Counted from the stretch's first letter, positions 24,478 through 33,062 are shown. The stretch: DNA of 33,062 nucleotides from an uncultured Bacteroidota bacterium (GCA_937900965.1 CALCGJ010000018.1:1-33062), one strand, 5' to 3'. The notes: a model not told the origin generated them from the sequence alone. A program made the numbers and translations.

Positions 24478-25668
24478 TTAAAAATTCCATTTCAACCTGA
24501 GGGCAGAGATACAAGCCTGAAAATAGATATTCTGATCCTGTTGTGAGCCCGTGTTGGCAAACCTCCCGTTAAAGTATTGGAGGAAGAAACTCAGATCTAT
24601 ATTTTGCCGGATCGAATAGTTTACATTGGGTCCGATGAAGTATCCGTTCAGATCCGGGTAATACATTACAGCCAGGTTAATATCAAGCAGTGGGGTGATT
24701 GGATAGGTTCCCTGGAGAAAGATGTTCCACTCAGAAAAAGAGAGCGTTTTTGGTGAAGGTGGAGCCTGGTATACAGAGAGCAGGGTTTCAGGTTGGAAAT
24801 TGGGCGGCAACTGATTGTAAAATACCTGAAAGATCAGGTACAGTGAATTTGAAAACGAATAATCGAGCCCCATTGTGGCCAGCAACACCCCGCTTGTGTC
24901 CCTGGATAAATTTTTTGGATAAAAATAACTTACCTCACCTCTGAATCCTGCCTGACTTATGTTTCCTGACCACCCGGTTCCAATAACCCAATCCTGATCA
25001 TTAACAAGACCGCTCATAAACTGAATATCATATTGCCAGAGATTGAAGCGACCGAGCCCAGCTATGGTGATCTTCCCCTGACTGTTCCACTTCACGGCCG
25101 CTTCAACGGTGGAGGTATAACCTGGATAGAATTGCAAACGGATTGCGTCACTGCCGGGGCGTTCCGGATAATCAAAGTCATAAAATGAGTAGGTATTGAA
25201 AATATCGTTTGGATTCCAAACGATCGACTGCCCCCAATTTATCCGTTGACGACCTACAGTTATCTGAACTTTTCCGGTGGTTAAAGAGAACCAGGCCCGA
25301 TCAAATTGAGAAACCATCAGAAAAGATTTACCGGAGAGTATACTCCATGTCATGTTGACTAATCCCGGGTCTGTTGTCAGAGATCCTTTGTATGCAGGAT
25401 TCGAAATAAAACCCTGTCCGAAAAGGAAGCGATTCCTCATCCCTAATCCCATCCGGAACACCCTGCCCGGGTACCATGAAAAATCGAGACGATTGTGCAC
25501 TTCATTGTCCAGGATCCAGGGATCGTTGATCTTCTGAAACTGGACCATTTGCATGTCGTTCAGATAGCCTTTGAGCTCCCAGCTTTTGTCCTTCCCGGAG
25601 CTCTGAGCTAGTGCTGACTGTGAAGTAATCAGAAGTAATATGAAAAGGATATGTTGAATTTTTGACAT
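24478..25668 (-). CDS. Outer-membrane beta-barrel protein, first gene of the export operon
   Basis: From the ATG at 25666-25668 it has 396 residues: a signal peptide (MSKIQHILFILLLITSQSALAQ), then a chain of amphipathic strands rich in aromatic residues and ending ...LRLKWNF, with the terminal Phe typical of BAM-inserted barrels. WSLTTGKVQITVGRQRINWGQSIVWNPNDIF-like motifs (QITVGRQRINWGQ) resemble porin-like proteins of unknown role. I recognise no named family. The longer frame from 25716 would place the operator and -7 box inside the gene, so the shorter start is far more likely. As first gene of the operon with LolA-like and FtsX-type partners, it may be the outer-membrane receiver or outlet of the system. 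Confidence 0.75.
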   Translation of the reverse strand: MSKIQHILFILLLITSQSALAQSSGKDKSWELKGYLNDMQMVQFQKINDPWILDNEVHNRLDFSWYPGRVFRMGLGMRNRFLFGQGFISNPAYKGSLTTDPGLVNMTWSILSGKSFLMVSQFDRAWFSLTTGKVQITVGRQRINWGQSIVWNPNDIFNTYSFYDFDYPERPGSDAIRLQFYPGYTSTVEAAVKWNSQGKITIAGLGRFNLWQYDIQFMSGLVNDQDWVIGTGWSGNISQAGFRGEVSYFYPKNLSRDTSGVLLATMGLDYSFSNSLYLIFQVFYNQLPPNFQPETLLSVYQAPPSPKTLSFSEWNIFLQGTYPITPLLDINLAVMYYPDLNGYFIGPNVNYSIRQNIDLSFFLQYFNGRFANTGSQQDQNIYFQACISALRLKWNF

Positions 25669-25681
25669 GCGCCAAAATGCA

Positions 25682-25701
25682 TTGACTAAACGGTCAGTCA
25701 A
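25682..25701. promoter_or_regulatory. Palindromic TetR-type operator
   Basis: TTGACTAAACGGTCAGTCAA has outer arms TTGACT/AGTCAA and, read on the minus strand, the form TTGACTGACCGTTTAGTCAA, a spacing and GAC-GTC pattern common for TetR/AcrR operators. It overlaps the -7 box and the expected start of transcription and lies 14 bases before the first start codon, ideal for repression. The regulator is encoded in the same operon. Confidence 0.7.
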
Positions 25702-25730
25702 AAATATAATATCCAACTGAAACTACCAAA
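25699..25730 (-). promoter_or_regulatory. Bacteroidota-type promoter of the six-gene export operon
   Basis: On the minus strand, TTTG (complement of 25727-25730) is followed after exactly 20 bases by TATTTTTG (complement of 25699-25706). This is a perfect match to the -33 / -7 consensus of the phylum. The last three bases of the -7 box are inside the TetR-type operator. Confidence 0.75.
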
Positions 25731-25758
25731 AAAAAACCGGAAAAAATTCCGGTTTTTT
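25731..25758 (-). terminator. Terminator after the PorP/SprF gene
   Basis: AAAAAACCGGAA (25731-25742) and TTCCGGTTTTTT (25747-25758) form a 12-bp stem with a 4-base loop. It starts five bases beyond the end of the PorP/SprF gene. Runs of T on both sides make it potentially bidirectional. On the minus strand its T tract runs straight into the -33 box of the next operon. Confidence 0.85.
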
Positions 25759-25763
25759 AAATT

Positions 25764-26876
25764 CTAATAAAAACTTGGACATTCGAGCGGCCCATATCCT
25801 CTGGATCTGCCCGAAGGGACAAATCCACGAGTTCCACTGCCACCGCCATTACCGCCACCGAAGAATGAGAATCCACCGAATTCAAGAACCAGGCTAATCT
25901 CATGAGCTCCTCCAGTCCCCTGCATAACACCGGCGATTTGGAGATCGTAGCTGTATATGAACTTGATACTCATATCCTCCATGAAATTGTACCGGTATCC
26001 GGCCAGCAAAGCCACTGAATTATTCGTGGTACCTGTCATAGTTGTTTTATACCATGCACCCAGATAAATATTGAACTTCAACATGTTCAAGCCTATTTCG
26101 AGTGAATTGAGGTTTGCCTGGTTGAGGAACATGAATCCCGGACTGATCATCAACGGATCACTGCTCCCGCCACCCATGCTGGATGAAGAACCATATCCAG
26201 CCGTAAAAACAGCGTCGCCATGTACAACAAACTTCCTGGGGTATTTAGCACTTCCGTCAGAGAGTAAAGAAATATCAGGTTTAAACATGTGGTCGACAGC
26301 AAAACCAATTGATCCGGTAAGGCTTCCAACCTCATTGGAAAACTGCAGAATACCACCTGCACCAAAATCGGGTACAACCCTGGAGTTGGCATCAGGAGGA
26401 ATAAAAGAAGTTTGGTAAATAGCGCCATACTTTGGATCGAGCTGATCGGCGAAAACCAGGTCGTCCCAGTTGACTTTTCGTTGAATAATCGCGGCTTTGA
26501 TACCCACTTGTGCTACCATAAATGTTGTAATTGGTATCCTGACACCGATAGTCAAAGCAGCCTGCAGGGTATTGATCAGCCCCAACCCGGGTGAATCTGA
26601 ATTGATCATAATCCCGATACCACCTGCTCCAGGCAGATTTCTGTCCCCAATATCTGCCGCAAAATAGTACGACTTAAAATCGATGGGTAAAGCGGGCCAT
26701 TGATCCCGAAACAGGAACCTTGCCCGCAACCCTGTATTTATCCCGGTATAGGCCGGGTTGTAATAAAGGGGCGAGCTAAAGAACTGGGAATAGTTTACAT
26801 CCTGCGCCAGGGTAGTCTGAGATACACCCAGGAATCCCAGGATCAATAAGCATGGATATATAAAAACCTTTTTCAT
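25764..26876 (-). CDS. PorP/SprF-family type IX secretion-associated membrane protein
   Basis: The 370-residue protein starts with a signal peptide (MKKVFIYPCLLILGFLGVSQTTLAQ) and the family hallmark DVNYSQFFSSPLYYNPAYTGI, followed by RARFLFRDQWPALP, FGAGGILQF and other strand motifs of the PorP/SprF outer-membrane barrels. In Flavobacterium, SprF is needed for secretion of the adhesin SprB, and genes of this family generally follow the gene of the large protein they serve. Here it lies 18 bases after the giant PKD-repeat gene, in the same direction, so that protein is the expected client. The C-terminus is glycine-rich (SFFGGGNGGGSGTRGF), an extension not needed for the barrel. A strong terminator closes the unit. 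Confidence 0.9.
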   Translation of the reverse strand: MKKVFIYPCLLILGFLGVSQTTLAQDVNYSQFFSSPLYYNPAYTGINTGLRARFLFRDQWPALPIDFKSYYFAADIGDRNLPGAGGIGIMINSDSPGLGLINTLQAALTIGVRIPITTFMVAQVGIKAAIIQRKVNWDDLVFADQLDPKYGAIYQTSFIPPDANSRVVPDFGAGGILQFSNEVGSLTGSIGFAVDHMFKPDISLLSDGSAKYPRKFVVHGDAVFTAGYGSSSSMGGGSSDPLMISPGFMFLNQANLNSLEIGLNMLKFNIYLGAWYKTTMTGTTNNSVALLAGYRYNFMEDMSIKFIYSYDLQIAGVMQGTGGAHEISLVLEFGGFSFFGGGNGGGSGTRGFVPSGRSRGYGPLECPSFY

Positions 26877-26894
26877 CTAGGTATATTTAGCTAA

Positions 26895-29800
26895 TTAACG
26901 AATTAATGTGACAGTACCCATGGTTTTATATTCACCCTGGCCAATATCGGAACCATTCCAGGGCGAATTATCAATGAATGTGGCACTAACTTTCCACATA
27001 TAATTCCCCTGAGGCATTAAGTTCCCTTCGTAGATGCCATCCCACCCTTCTGCCGGACTTCCCTGCGAATCGAGTTTTGTGGACTCCCACATAAGGTGAC
27101 CGGAAGAATTAAAGACCTGAATATAATACTTCTTCAAATTGACACCTGCTGGCTTGAACAATCTCACTGCCAGGTTGGTGCTACTTGGAGCAAATGCATT
27201 GGGGATATATAGCCCGGTGAACAGGAGTTCATATTCAAAGAAGGTGGTATCTGTACACCCGAACTCATTCAGTGAGATCAGCTCAATCAGATAGGTTCCA
27301 TCTTCTGCATAGGTAACCACTGGATTCTCTTCCGCAGAGGTATTCCCATTCCCGAAATTCCACCAATAGCTATCAGCCCCAGTCGAAAGATTTTGCATTT
27401 GAAGTTTCCCATTCATGCCATCAATATATTCGGTGATGTTGAAAGCACTGAGTGGTGTCACATTTACAACAACAGTTGAATCAACCGTGTCCATACATCC
27501 ATTCAGATCCTTTACAATCATCCGTACGGAATAGGTCCCAACGGAGTCATAGATGTATATCGGATCCTGTAAATTGGATGTATCAGTCTTGATACCCGGT
27601 ACGCCAAAATTCCATTTCCAGAATGCAAATGTTGTATCAGCTTCGCTGGAAAGATCTGTAAATTCTGTAGGATCTCCCTGGCAAGGTGTCGTACTTTCAA
27701 AATGGGCATCAGGTATATCAAACACCCTTGTTGGTTTAGTAATTGAATCCATACATCCCCACTGGTTAGCGACAATCATCCTGACATCATAATCTCCCGG
27801 GGTCATATAAATATGTGACGGATTCTTCACTGTTGAGGTATCCAGTACGCCTGACCCGGGTTCCCCAAAGTTCCAATACCACGATGTATTGGGATCCCCA
27901 AATGTGTAAGAGGTATCTATAAACAGAGAGGTCTGGTTGAAACACCTGGCTATGTTGGAGAAATAGGGCTCAGGAGTAGGTCTGATTCGTATCATCTGAT
28001 AAGAACTGTCAGTAAACGGTACCCCGCTGACTGTTGCATTGACAATCAGTTTCACAATGAAATCTCCGCCATTAGCATATTCATGAGAAACGGTTTGGGT
28101 ATATGTGGTATATGTAGTATCATTTCCATCCCCGAAAATCCATTGCCACTGGTTGATGCTTTCAACCGGATAGGAACTGTCGGCAAAAATGATCGGGTTC
28201 CTGGCACACAACAGGGTGTCGGATACAAAAACGGCATTGATGCAGGCATACCGTTCGATAGTATCAGTTATCACATCAACACAACCAAAATTATTTGTCA
28301 CCCCGAGGGTTACAATATAGGTACCCAGGTTGGGGTATAGGTGTGAAGTACTTCCCGGACCCGGTGCGAGTATAGTCTCCGGGGGAGATCCATCTCCAAA
28401 GTTCCATTCCCAGCTTGCTATTGAATTCCCGCCTGCAATACTCATGTCGGTAAAATCGACGATGCTGTCGCAAGGTTCAGAGACAAACGTAAAGGCAGGT
28501 TTTGGCAGATCATATACGGTCACCTCCCTGTAGATGCTATCAACACAGTTATCTGAATTCCAGGCTTTCAGTTTGACTACAAAGGTACCTGGGTCAGTAT
28601 ACACGTGGGTTGGATTATACAGGAAAGAGGTATTGTTTGGCACAGATGCCGGGTTTCCAAAATTCCAGGCTACAGAGTAAAGTGAATCTCCCATGGCCAG
28701 GTTTTGCGTATAGAAATGAGTCGGATTTCCAAGGCATACCGTGTCATTCGTAAAGGTATATTCAAAACCGGGTTTCACATACACACTGTCAATGATCGTA
28801 TCCATACAACCGTAGTTATCGGTTACGATCAATGTTACAGCGTAGGTTGTGTCATTCTCAGTAAATGTATGGACTGGATTCACCCCTGTGGAGGTATATC
28901 CCGGTTCAAAGATCCATAACCTTGTCACAATGGTGGAGCCAGCTCCAACAGACTGATCCTGGAAGTTAACCCGACCGGCCGGACAGAAAAAGTTGATATA
29001 GGAAAAGTCAGCTGTTGGGTTTTGTCTCACCGTAACCGGCATGATCACAGAATCTTTGCAGTTAAACAGGTTGGTAATACGCAGTAAAACACTGTACGTA
29101 CCAGGGGCCGTGTAGGTGTATATAGGATTTTGAACGTTCGAGGTACCTACTCCATCCCCGAAATCCCAGAACCAGGAGCCAATGTTACTTCCCGGAGCAA
29201 TGGAGAGGTCGGTAAATACAGTTTCGAATCCAACGCAGGCAGATGAAAATTCAAACATCGCAACAGGTCTTGGATTTACCGCGATCTGCCTTGTTGTATC
29301 GTCTGTACACCCATCAGAATTTGTTGCGGTGAGCATGACATTGAAGGTGCCGATGTTGGTAAAGGTATGTGTTGGGTTTTGCAGCGTTGAGGTATTATTT
29401 CCTCCTGAAGCCGGATCACCGAAATTCCACAGCCATCCGGTGATTGTACCAGAACCGGTTGTAGAGGCATCCGTAAAGGATGTCGGGAAATTGAAACAGG
29501 CCGTATCTGCTGAATAAACCGCTGTGGGTGCATCAAATATCGTAATATCCTGTGATATGGAATCGATGCAACCCTCCACATTGGTTATGAAAAGGTTTAC
29601 AGTATATGTACCGCCAGATGAGAAGGCATGGGACGGATTCTGCAACACAGAGGTGTTGTTTACCCCTGAGGCAGGATCTCCGAAATCCCAGCTCCAGGTG
29701 ATGATGGATCCACCGCCGTTTTGTTGTGAAAGATCAGTGAATCCAACCCCGACCTTTGCACAGCCGCCTGACTGAAAAGAGAAGTTTGCCAGCGGAGCAT

Positions 29801-32800
29801 AGGTGATGTTGACAGGATTCATTTTCTGGGCTGTACACCCGTCACTGTTGGTCACTACCAATGTCACAACATAATTGCCCCCGTTCGCATAGGCATGGGA
29901 GATATTGGGATTCGCCGGATAGGTAACTGTGACTGGAGGTGTCCCATCCCCGAAATTCCATACCCAATCGGTGATGTACCCATGGGGCGAGTTGGACTGA
30001 TCTATAAACTGAATTGAATCACCGGCACAGGCAGCAGATACATAGCTAAATGCAGCTGTAAGAGCCGGATGTACAATAACCTGTTTGGATGTATCCTTTG
30101 TACACCCGTTGGATGTTGTAACAGTAAGGATGACTGTATACAGTCCAGCGTTGTTATAAAGATGCGTTGGAGTAGCGCCCGAACCGGTCTGTCCGTCACC
30201 AAACTGCCAGAAACGGCTGGCAATTGTTCCGAAAGTTGTTGTTGAAAGATCGATAAACTGGGTCAAATTACCCAGGCAGGCTGTGTCGGCGCTAAAATTC
30301 GCCACCGGCCTTGAAGCAATTGTAACAACATTGACCACGGTATCCCGGCATCCGTTAGCGTTGGTGGTTATTAACCGCACATCAAAGACCCCTGCATTGG
30401 AGAAGGTATGTGATGGATTTTGTGCATTGGAGATGTTATTCAGTCCCGAAGGCGGATCATCAAAATTCCAGGCCCACTGCACGATCACTCCCCCGCCGTT
30501 TGGCTGGGTCAGATCAGTGAACGGTACGAGATTCTGTTCACAGGGCATTGCGGGAAATGAGAAATTGGCAATGGGGGATGGTGTGCTGAAAACATCATGC
30601 TCGATATAATTTGTACAACCATGGCTGGTCGTTACCGTTAACCGAACAGTATGCGTAAGGGCCAGACCTACGAATGTATGTGAAATATTAGGATTGGCAG
30701 GATAGTTGACCGTTTGTGTTATCCCGTCTCCAAAATCCCATACCCAGGTAGCTATATAGTCCTGGAATCCTGGGACTGTTGAAGCGAGGCTGGTATAGTT
30801 AACAACCGCTCCTACACAACTTGGATTGCTGAAACTAAACTCTGATATCGGCAATGGATAGACAAGCACATTTTTCGAGATACTGTGTGTGCAGCCGTCA
30901 AGATTGGTAACGGTCAGGGTAACCAGTTTGGTTCCGTAAGTCGCATACAGGTGCGTTGGATTTGACTGTCCGCTTAACGGTGAGCCATCCCCAAAGTCCC
31001 ACGAATAGGTAAGTGTAGGGGTGGTCGTGCCAGAGGTCGAAAGGTCGATAAATGTAGTAATTAAGCCCCGGCAGGCCGTATCTGCCCTGAAATTGGCAAC
31101 CGGCAGCGGGTTCACAATCACAGTCTTGCCGACAGTATGATCGCAGTTATTGGCATTGGTAGCCGTCAGGGTCACTGAGTAGGCTCCGGCTGTAGCGAAG
31201 GTGTGCGATGGGTTTGGTAATGTTGAGGAGTTATTGACACCCGACGAGGGATCTCCAAAGCTCCAGAGGTAACCGGTAATGGCTCCTCCGCCATTTTGCT
31301 GACTCAGGTTGGTAAATGCGATTGGTTGATTCACGCAATGTACAGCTGCGTATTCATAATTGGCAACGGGGGCTGGAACCAGGGTTACCGTTTTCTGAAT
31401 GGTTTTCGAACAACTGTCATTGGACCATACCGTAAGCTGGACATTGTAACTGGTTGATCCTCCAGCGAATGTGTGCAGGACATTGGGGGAGTTAGGCAAA
31501 ACAACAGTTTGGGTTGTTCCGTCTCCGAAATCCCAAAACCATTTAGCTATATATCCGGTAAAGCCCACCGGAATGTAGGATTGATTTGTAAACTGCATCG
31601 GATCTCCTTGGCATGTTGGAGCAGCCCAGGTGAAATTAGCAACCGGAAGCGGATTAACGCGTACAGTATGGAAAACCGAATTCTGGCATCCGTGATGATC
31701 TACTACGGTTAACGTAACCACGTAAATTCCGGCGGAAGTATACAGGTGCTGAGTTGTAACCGGGTCTGTAACCGCAGGTGTTCCGTCTCCAAAATCCCAG
31801 GACCATGTTGCGATTGAGTCGGCAGTGGTGATGGTGTTTGTTGCTGTAAACGTTACCAGTGAATTCAAACAAGCCGTATCATGCGTGAAATCGATGGGCG
31901 GGGAAGGAAATACATAGACTGGTTTGATGATTGTATCCAGGCAATTGTTGAAGTTCTTTATAATAAGCCTGACCATATAGGTGGCGTTGCCATTGGCAAA
32001 CAGGTGAGTCGGGTGCTGAAGGGAGGAGGTGTTGTTTATTCCTGAACCGGGATCAGCAAAATTCCACTTCCAGCTGATGATATTGCCTCCTCCGTTAGCC
32101 GTAGAGAGGTCGGTAAAGGAGACAGGCTGGTTCCGGCATGGGATGGAATAATCGAAGTTAGCGGCCGGATTTGGTTTGATGTAAACCTGGGCCGTATAAT
32201 CATCCGTATATCCGCTATTGTCAATGATATACAAGGTTACATCGAAGGTATCGATGGTAGTATAGGTATGACATACATTGGGAACATTCGGGAACTGGAT
32301 GGTATCAAAAGGTGATCCGTCGCCAAAGTCCCAGATCCATGTAACAATGTATCCAAAAGGTGGCGTAGGCACAGAACTCAGATCGGTGAAACAGACCGGA
32401 GATCCGTCGCAAACCGGGGAGTTGGATGAGAAAAATGCAAGAGGTACTGAAGGTACCGTGACCGGGTAGGTGACAGAGTTGGTACAACCCACAGTATCAA
32501 CCACACTTAAAGTAACAAAGAAGGTGCCGGCTGCCGGATAGGTATGAATGGGATTGTGCCCGTATCCAAAGGTGCCGTCACCGAAGTTCCAGAAGACCAT
32601 ATTTCCGATCATGGGGATCGGAGTTACAACTGTATCAATATGAAAATGAATTTCATTATTCTGTGCTCCATAATTCCATGTGTAATCCACTCCAGGTGCA
32701 TCAAAGAGGATGACCTCTTTGTAAATTGTATCCGGGCAGCCAGTTGAGTTAATTGAGACGAGCATTACGTTATAGGAGCCAACAACTGTGAAAATGTGCC

Positions 32801-33062
32801 ATGGATTCTTTAATGTGGAGGTATTGGATCCTGAGCCGGGATCATCGAAATTCCAATAATAGGATGTAATAGCAGGTCCGTTATTAGGGATAGAGAGGTT
32901 GTTGAATGTTGTTGTATCTCCAACACAGGCGGCCTGGTAACTGAAATCCGATATCGGTGAAGGATCCAATTGAATATTCCTTGTAATGGAATCACGGCAA
33001 CCCTGGTTTGTTACAACTGTAAGGCGGGTCGGGTATGGGCCGAGACCAGGGTATGTATAGGT
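26895..33062 (-). CDS. Giant PKD-repeat surface protein with gliding-motility C-terminal domain (5' end outside window)
   Basis: The frame is open from the right window edge to TAA at 26895-26897, at least 2055 residues; the ATG-like TTG at 32969 is not the start, because PKD sequence continues upstream of it. I count 22 complete PKD-type domains plus part of another, each centred on WxFGDG or WNFxDPxSG and ending in a cysteine; most domains also have a cysteine near their start, suggesting one disulfide per domain. The final 108 residues (GLYIPNAFAPSS, YIQVFNSSGHLMWES, GWDGIYEGNLMPQGNYMWKVSA, GTVTLIR) are the CHU_C type B sorting domain for type IX secretion. It is probably a long cell-surface adhesin or carbohydrate-binding fibre exported with the PorP/SprF protein encoded next. 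Confidence 0.93.
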   Translation of the reverse strand, partial: TYTYPGLGPYPTRLTVVTNQGCRDSITRNIQLDPSPISDFSYQAACVGDTTTFNNLSIPNNGPAITSYYWNFDDPGSGSNTSTLKNPWHIFTVVGSYNVMLVSINSTGCPDTIYKEVILFDAPGVDYTWNYGAQNNEIHFHIDTVVTPIPMIGNMVFWNFGDGTFGYGHNPIHTYPAAGTFFVTLSVVDTVGCTNSVTYPVTVPSVPLAFFSSNSPVCDGSPVCFTDLSSVPTPPFGYIVTWIWDFGDGSPFDTIQFPNVPNVCHTYTTIDTFDVTLYIIDNSGYTDDYTAQVYIKPNPAANFDYSIPCRNQPVSFTDLSTANGGGNIISWKWNFADPGSGINNTSSLQHPTHLFANGNATYMVRLIIKNFNNCLDTIIKPVYVFPSPPIDFTHDTACLNSLVTFTATNTITTADSIATWSWDFGDGTPAVTDPVTTQHLYTSAGIYVVTLTVVDHHGCQNSVFHTVRVNPLPVANFTWAAPTCQGDPMQFTNQSYIPVGFTGYIAKWFWDFGDGTTQTVVLPNSPNVLHTFAGGSTSYNVQLTVWSNDSCSKTIQKTVTLVPAPVANYEYAAVHCVNQPIAFTNLSQQNGGGAITGYLWSFGDPSSGVNNSSTLPNPSHTFATAGAYSVTLTATNANNCDHTVGKTVIVNPLPVANFRADTACRGLITTFIDLSTSGTTTPTLTYSWDFGDGSPLSGQSNPTHLYATYGTKLVTLTVTNLDGCTHSISKNVLVYPLPISEFSFSNPSCVGAVVNYTSLASTVPGFQDYIATWVWDFGDGITQTVNYPANPNISHTFVGLALTHTVRLTVTTSHGCTNYIEHDVFSTPSPIANFSFPAMPCEQNLVPFTDLTQPNGGGVIVQWAWNFDDPPSGLNNISNAQNPSHTFSNAGVFDVRLITTNANGCRDTVVNVVTIASRPVANFSADTACLGNLTQFIDLSTTTFGTIASRFWQFGDGQTGSGATPTHLYNNAGLYTVILTVTTSNGCTKDTSKQVIVHPALTAAFSYVSAACAGDSIQFIDQSNSPHGYITDWVWNFGDGTPPVTVTYPANPNISHAYANGGNYVVTLVVTNSDGCTAQKMNPVNITYAPLANFSFQSGGCAKVGVGFTDLSQQNGGGSIITWSWDFGDPASGVNNTSVLQNPSHAFSSGGTYTVNLFITNVEGCIDSISQDITIFDAPTAVYSADTACFNFPTSFTDASTTGSGTITGWLWNFGDPASGGNNTSTLQNPTHTFTNIGTFNVMLTATNSDGCTDDTTRQIAVNPRPVAMFEFSSACVGFETVFTDLSIAPGSNIGSWFWDFGDGVGTSNVQNPIYTYTAPGTYSVLLRITNLFNCKDSVIMPVTVRQNPTADFSYINFFCPAGRVNFQDQSVGAGSTIVTRLWIFEPGYTSTGVNPVHTFTENDTTYAVTLIVTDNYGCMDTIIDSVYVKPGFEYTFTNDTVCLGNPTHFYTQNLAMGDSLYSVAWNFGNPASVPNNTSFLYNPTHVYTDPGTFVVKLKAWNSDNCVDSIYREVTVYDLPKPAFTFVSEPCDSIVDFTDMSIAGGNSIASWEWNFGDGSPPETILAPGPGSTSHLYPNLGTYIVTLGVTNNFGCVDVITDTIERYACINAVFVSDTLLCARNPIIFADSSYPVESINQWQWIFGDGNDTTYTTYTQTVSHEYANGGDFIVKLIVNATVSGVPFTDSSYQMIRIRPTPEPYFSNIARCFNQTSLFIDTSYTFGDPNTSWYWNFGEPGSGVLDTSTVKNPSHIYMTPGDYDVRMIVANQWGCMDSITKPTRVFDIPDAHFESTTPCQGDPTEFTDLSSEADTTFAFWKWNFGVPGIKTDTSNLQDPIYIYDSVGTYSVRMIVKDLNGCMDTVDSTVVVNVTPLSAFNITEYIDGMNGKLQMQNLSTGADSYWWNFGNGNTSAEENPVVTYAEDGTYLIELISLNEFGCTDTTFFEYELLFTGLYIPNAFAPSSTNLAVRLFKPAGVNLKKYYIQVFNSSGHLMWESTKLDSQGSPAEGWDGIYEGNLMPQGNYMWKVSATFIDNSPWNGSDIGQGEYKTMGTVTLIR

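Noticed and set aside
25669-25716. Earlier ATG for the outer-membrane barrel gene
   Set aside because: It would put the operator and -7 box inside the coding region and residues in front of a normal signal peptide.
32967-32969. TTG as start codon of the giant PKD protein
   Set aside because: The frame stays open to the window edge and reads as another PKD domain (RLTVVTNQGCRDSI), so the true start lies outside.
26895-33062. Regularly spaced similar segments that might suggest a CRISPR array or DNA satellite
   Set aside because: The repeats are diverged coding repeats of PKD domains in one continuous frame, with the similarity at protein level.
1-33062. tRNA, rRNA or riboswitch genes
   Set aside because: I looked for T-loop motifs and conserved riboswitch cores and saw none outside coding sequence, though a covariance search was not possible.

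Overview
The window looks like a chromosomal segment of a free-living Bacteroidota bacterium (Bacteroidales/Cytophagales-like). The evidence is a PorP/SprF-family protein next to a giant PKD-repeat protein with a gliding-motility type C-terminal sorting domain, a second type IX secretion C-terminal domain on an M28 peptidase, a LytS/LytTR pair, a DUF5916 protein, a GH127 enzyme, and two promoters that fit the Bacteroidota TTTG / TAnnTTTG consensus with 20-base spacing. No rRNA, tRNA or CRISPR array was seen.

Bases 1 to about 4.6 kb are an AT-rich accessory island of small unrelated genes, mostly on the + strand: a RhuM-Doc/Fic protein, a lone seven-blade propeller lipoprotein, a HigB/HigA toxin-antitoxin pair with its own promoter and operator, DUF2200 and DUF1801 proteins. 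They are separated by GC-rich imperfect palindromes. The HigBA pair is framed by inverted copies of GTTATGCTGC, and a fragment resembling the 3' end of a group II intron abuts one copy on the opposite strand. This looks like a decayed integron-type or similar cassette cluster without a visible integrase. A FAD-dependent dehydrogenase follows (4.6-6.1 kb).

From 6.2 to 17.6 kb the genes are typical of a polymer-degrading Bacteroidota: a secreted GH127 beta-L-arabinofuranosidase-like enzyme, a LytS-type kinase and LytTR regulator overlapping by four bases, a DUF5916 outer-membrane gene broken by a frameshift and apparent internal deletion, a cation:proton antiporter, a lipoprotein subtilase and an M28 peptidase exported by type IX secretion. 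A Na-K-Cl cotransporter-like permease follows at 17.7-19.9 kb.

From 25.7 down to 19.9 kb on the minus strand lies a compact six-gene operon: outer-membrane barrel protein, TetR regulator, LolA-like periplasmic protein, two FtsX-type permeases and a LolD/MacB-type ATPase. It has a consensus promoter overlapped by a palindromic TetR-type operator. The TetR protein carries a textbook EF-hand loop (DPDGDGILSTEE) inside its ligand-binding domain, suggesting that an envelope lipid or lipoprotein trafficking system is switched by calcium. I regard this as the most novel item in the window.

The last 7.3 kb (minus strand) holds the giant PKD-repeat protein, running off the right edge, and its PorP/SprF-like partner. 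Its repeats show a higher-order three-domain (A-B-C) periodicity of about 0.8 kb.
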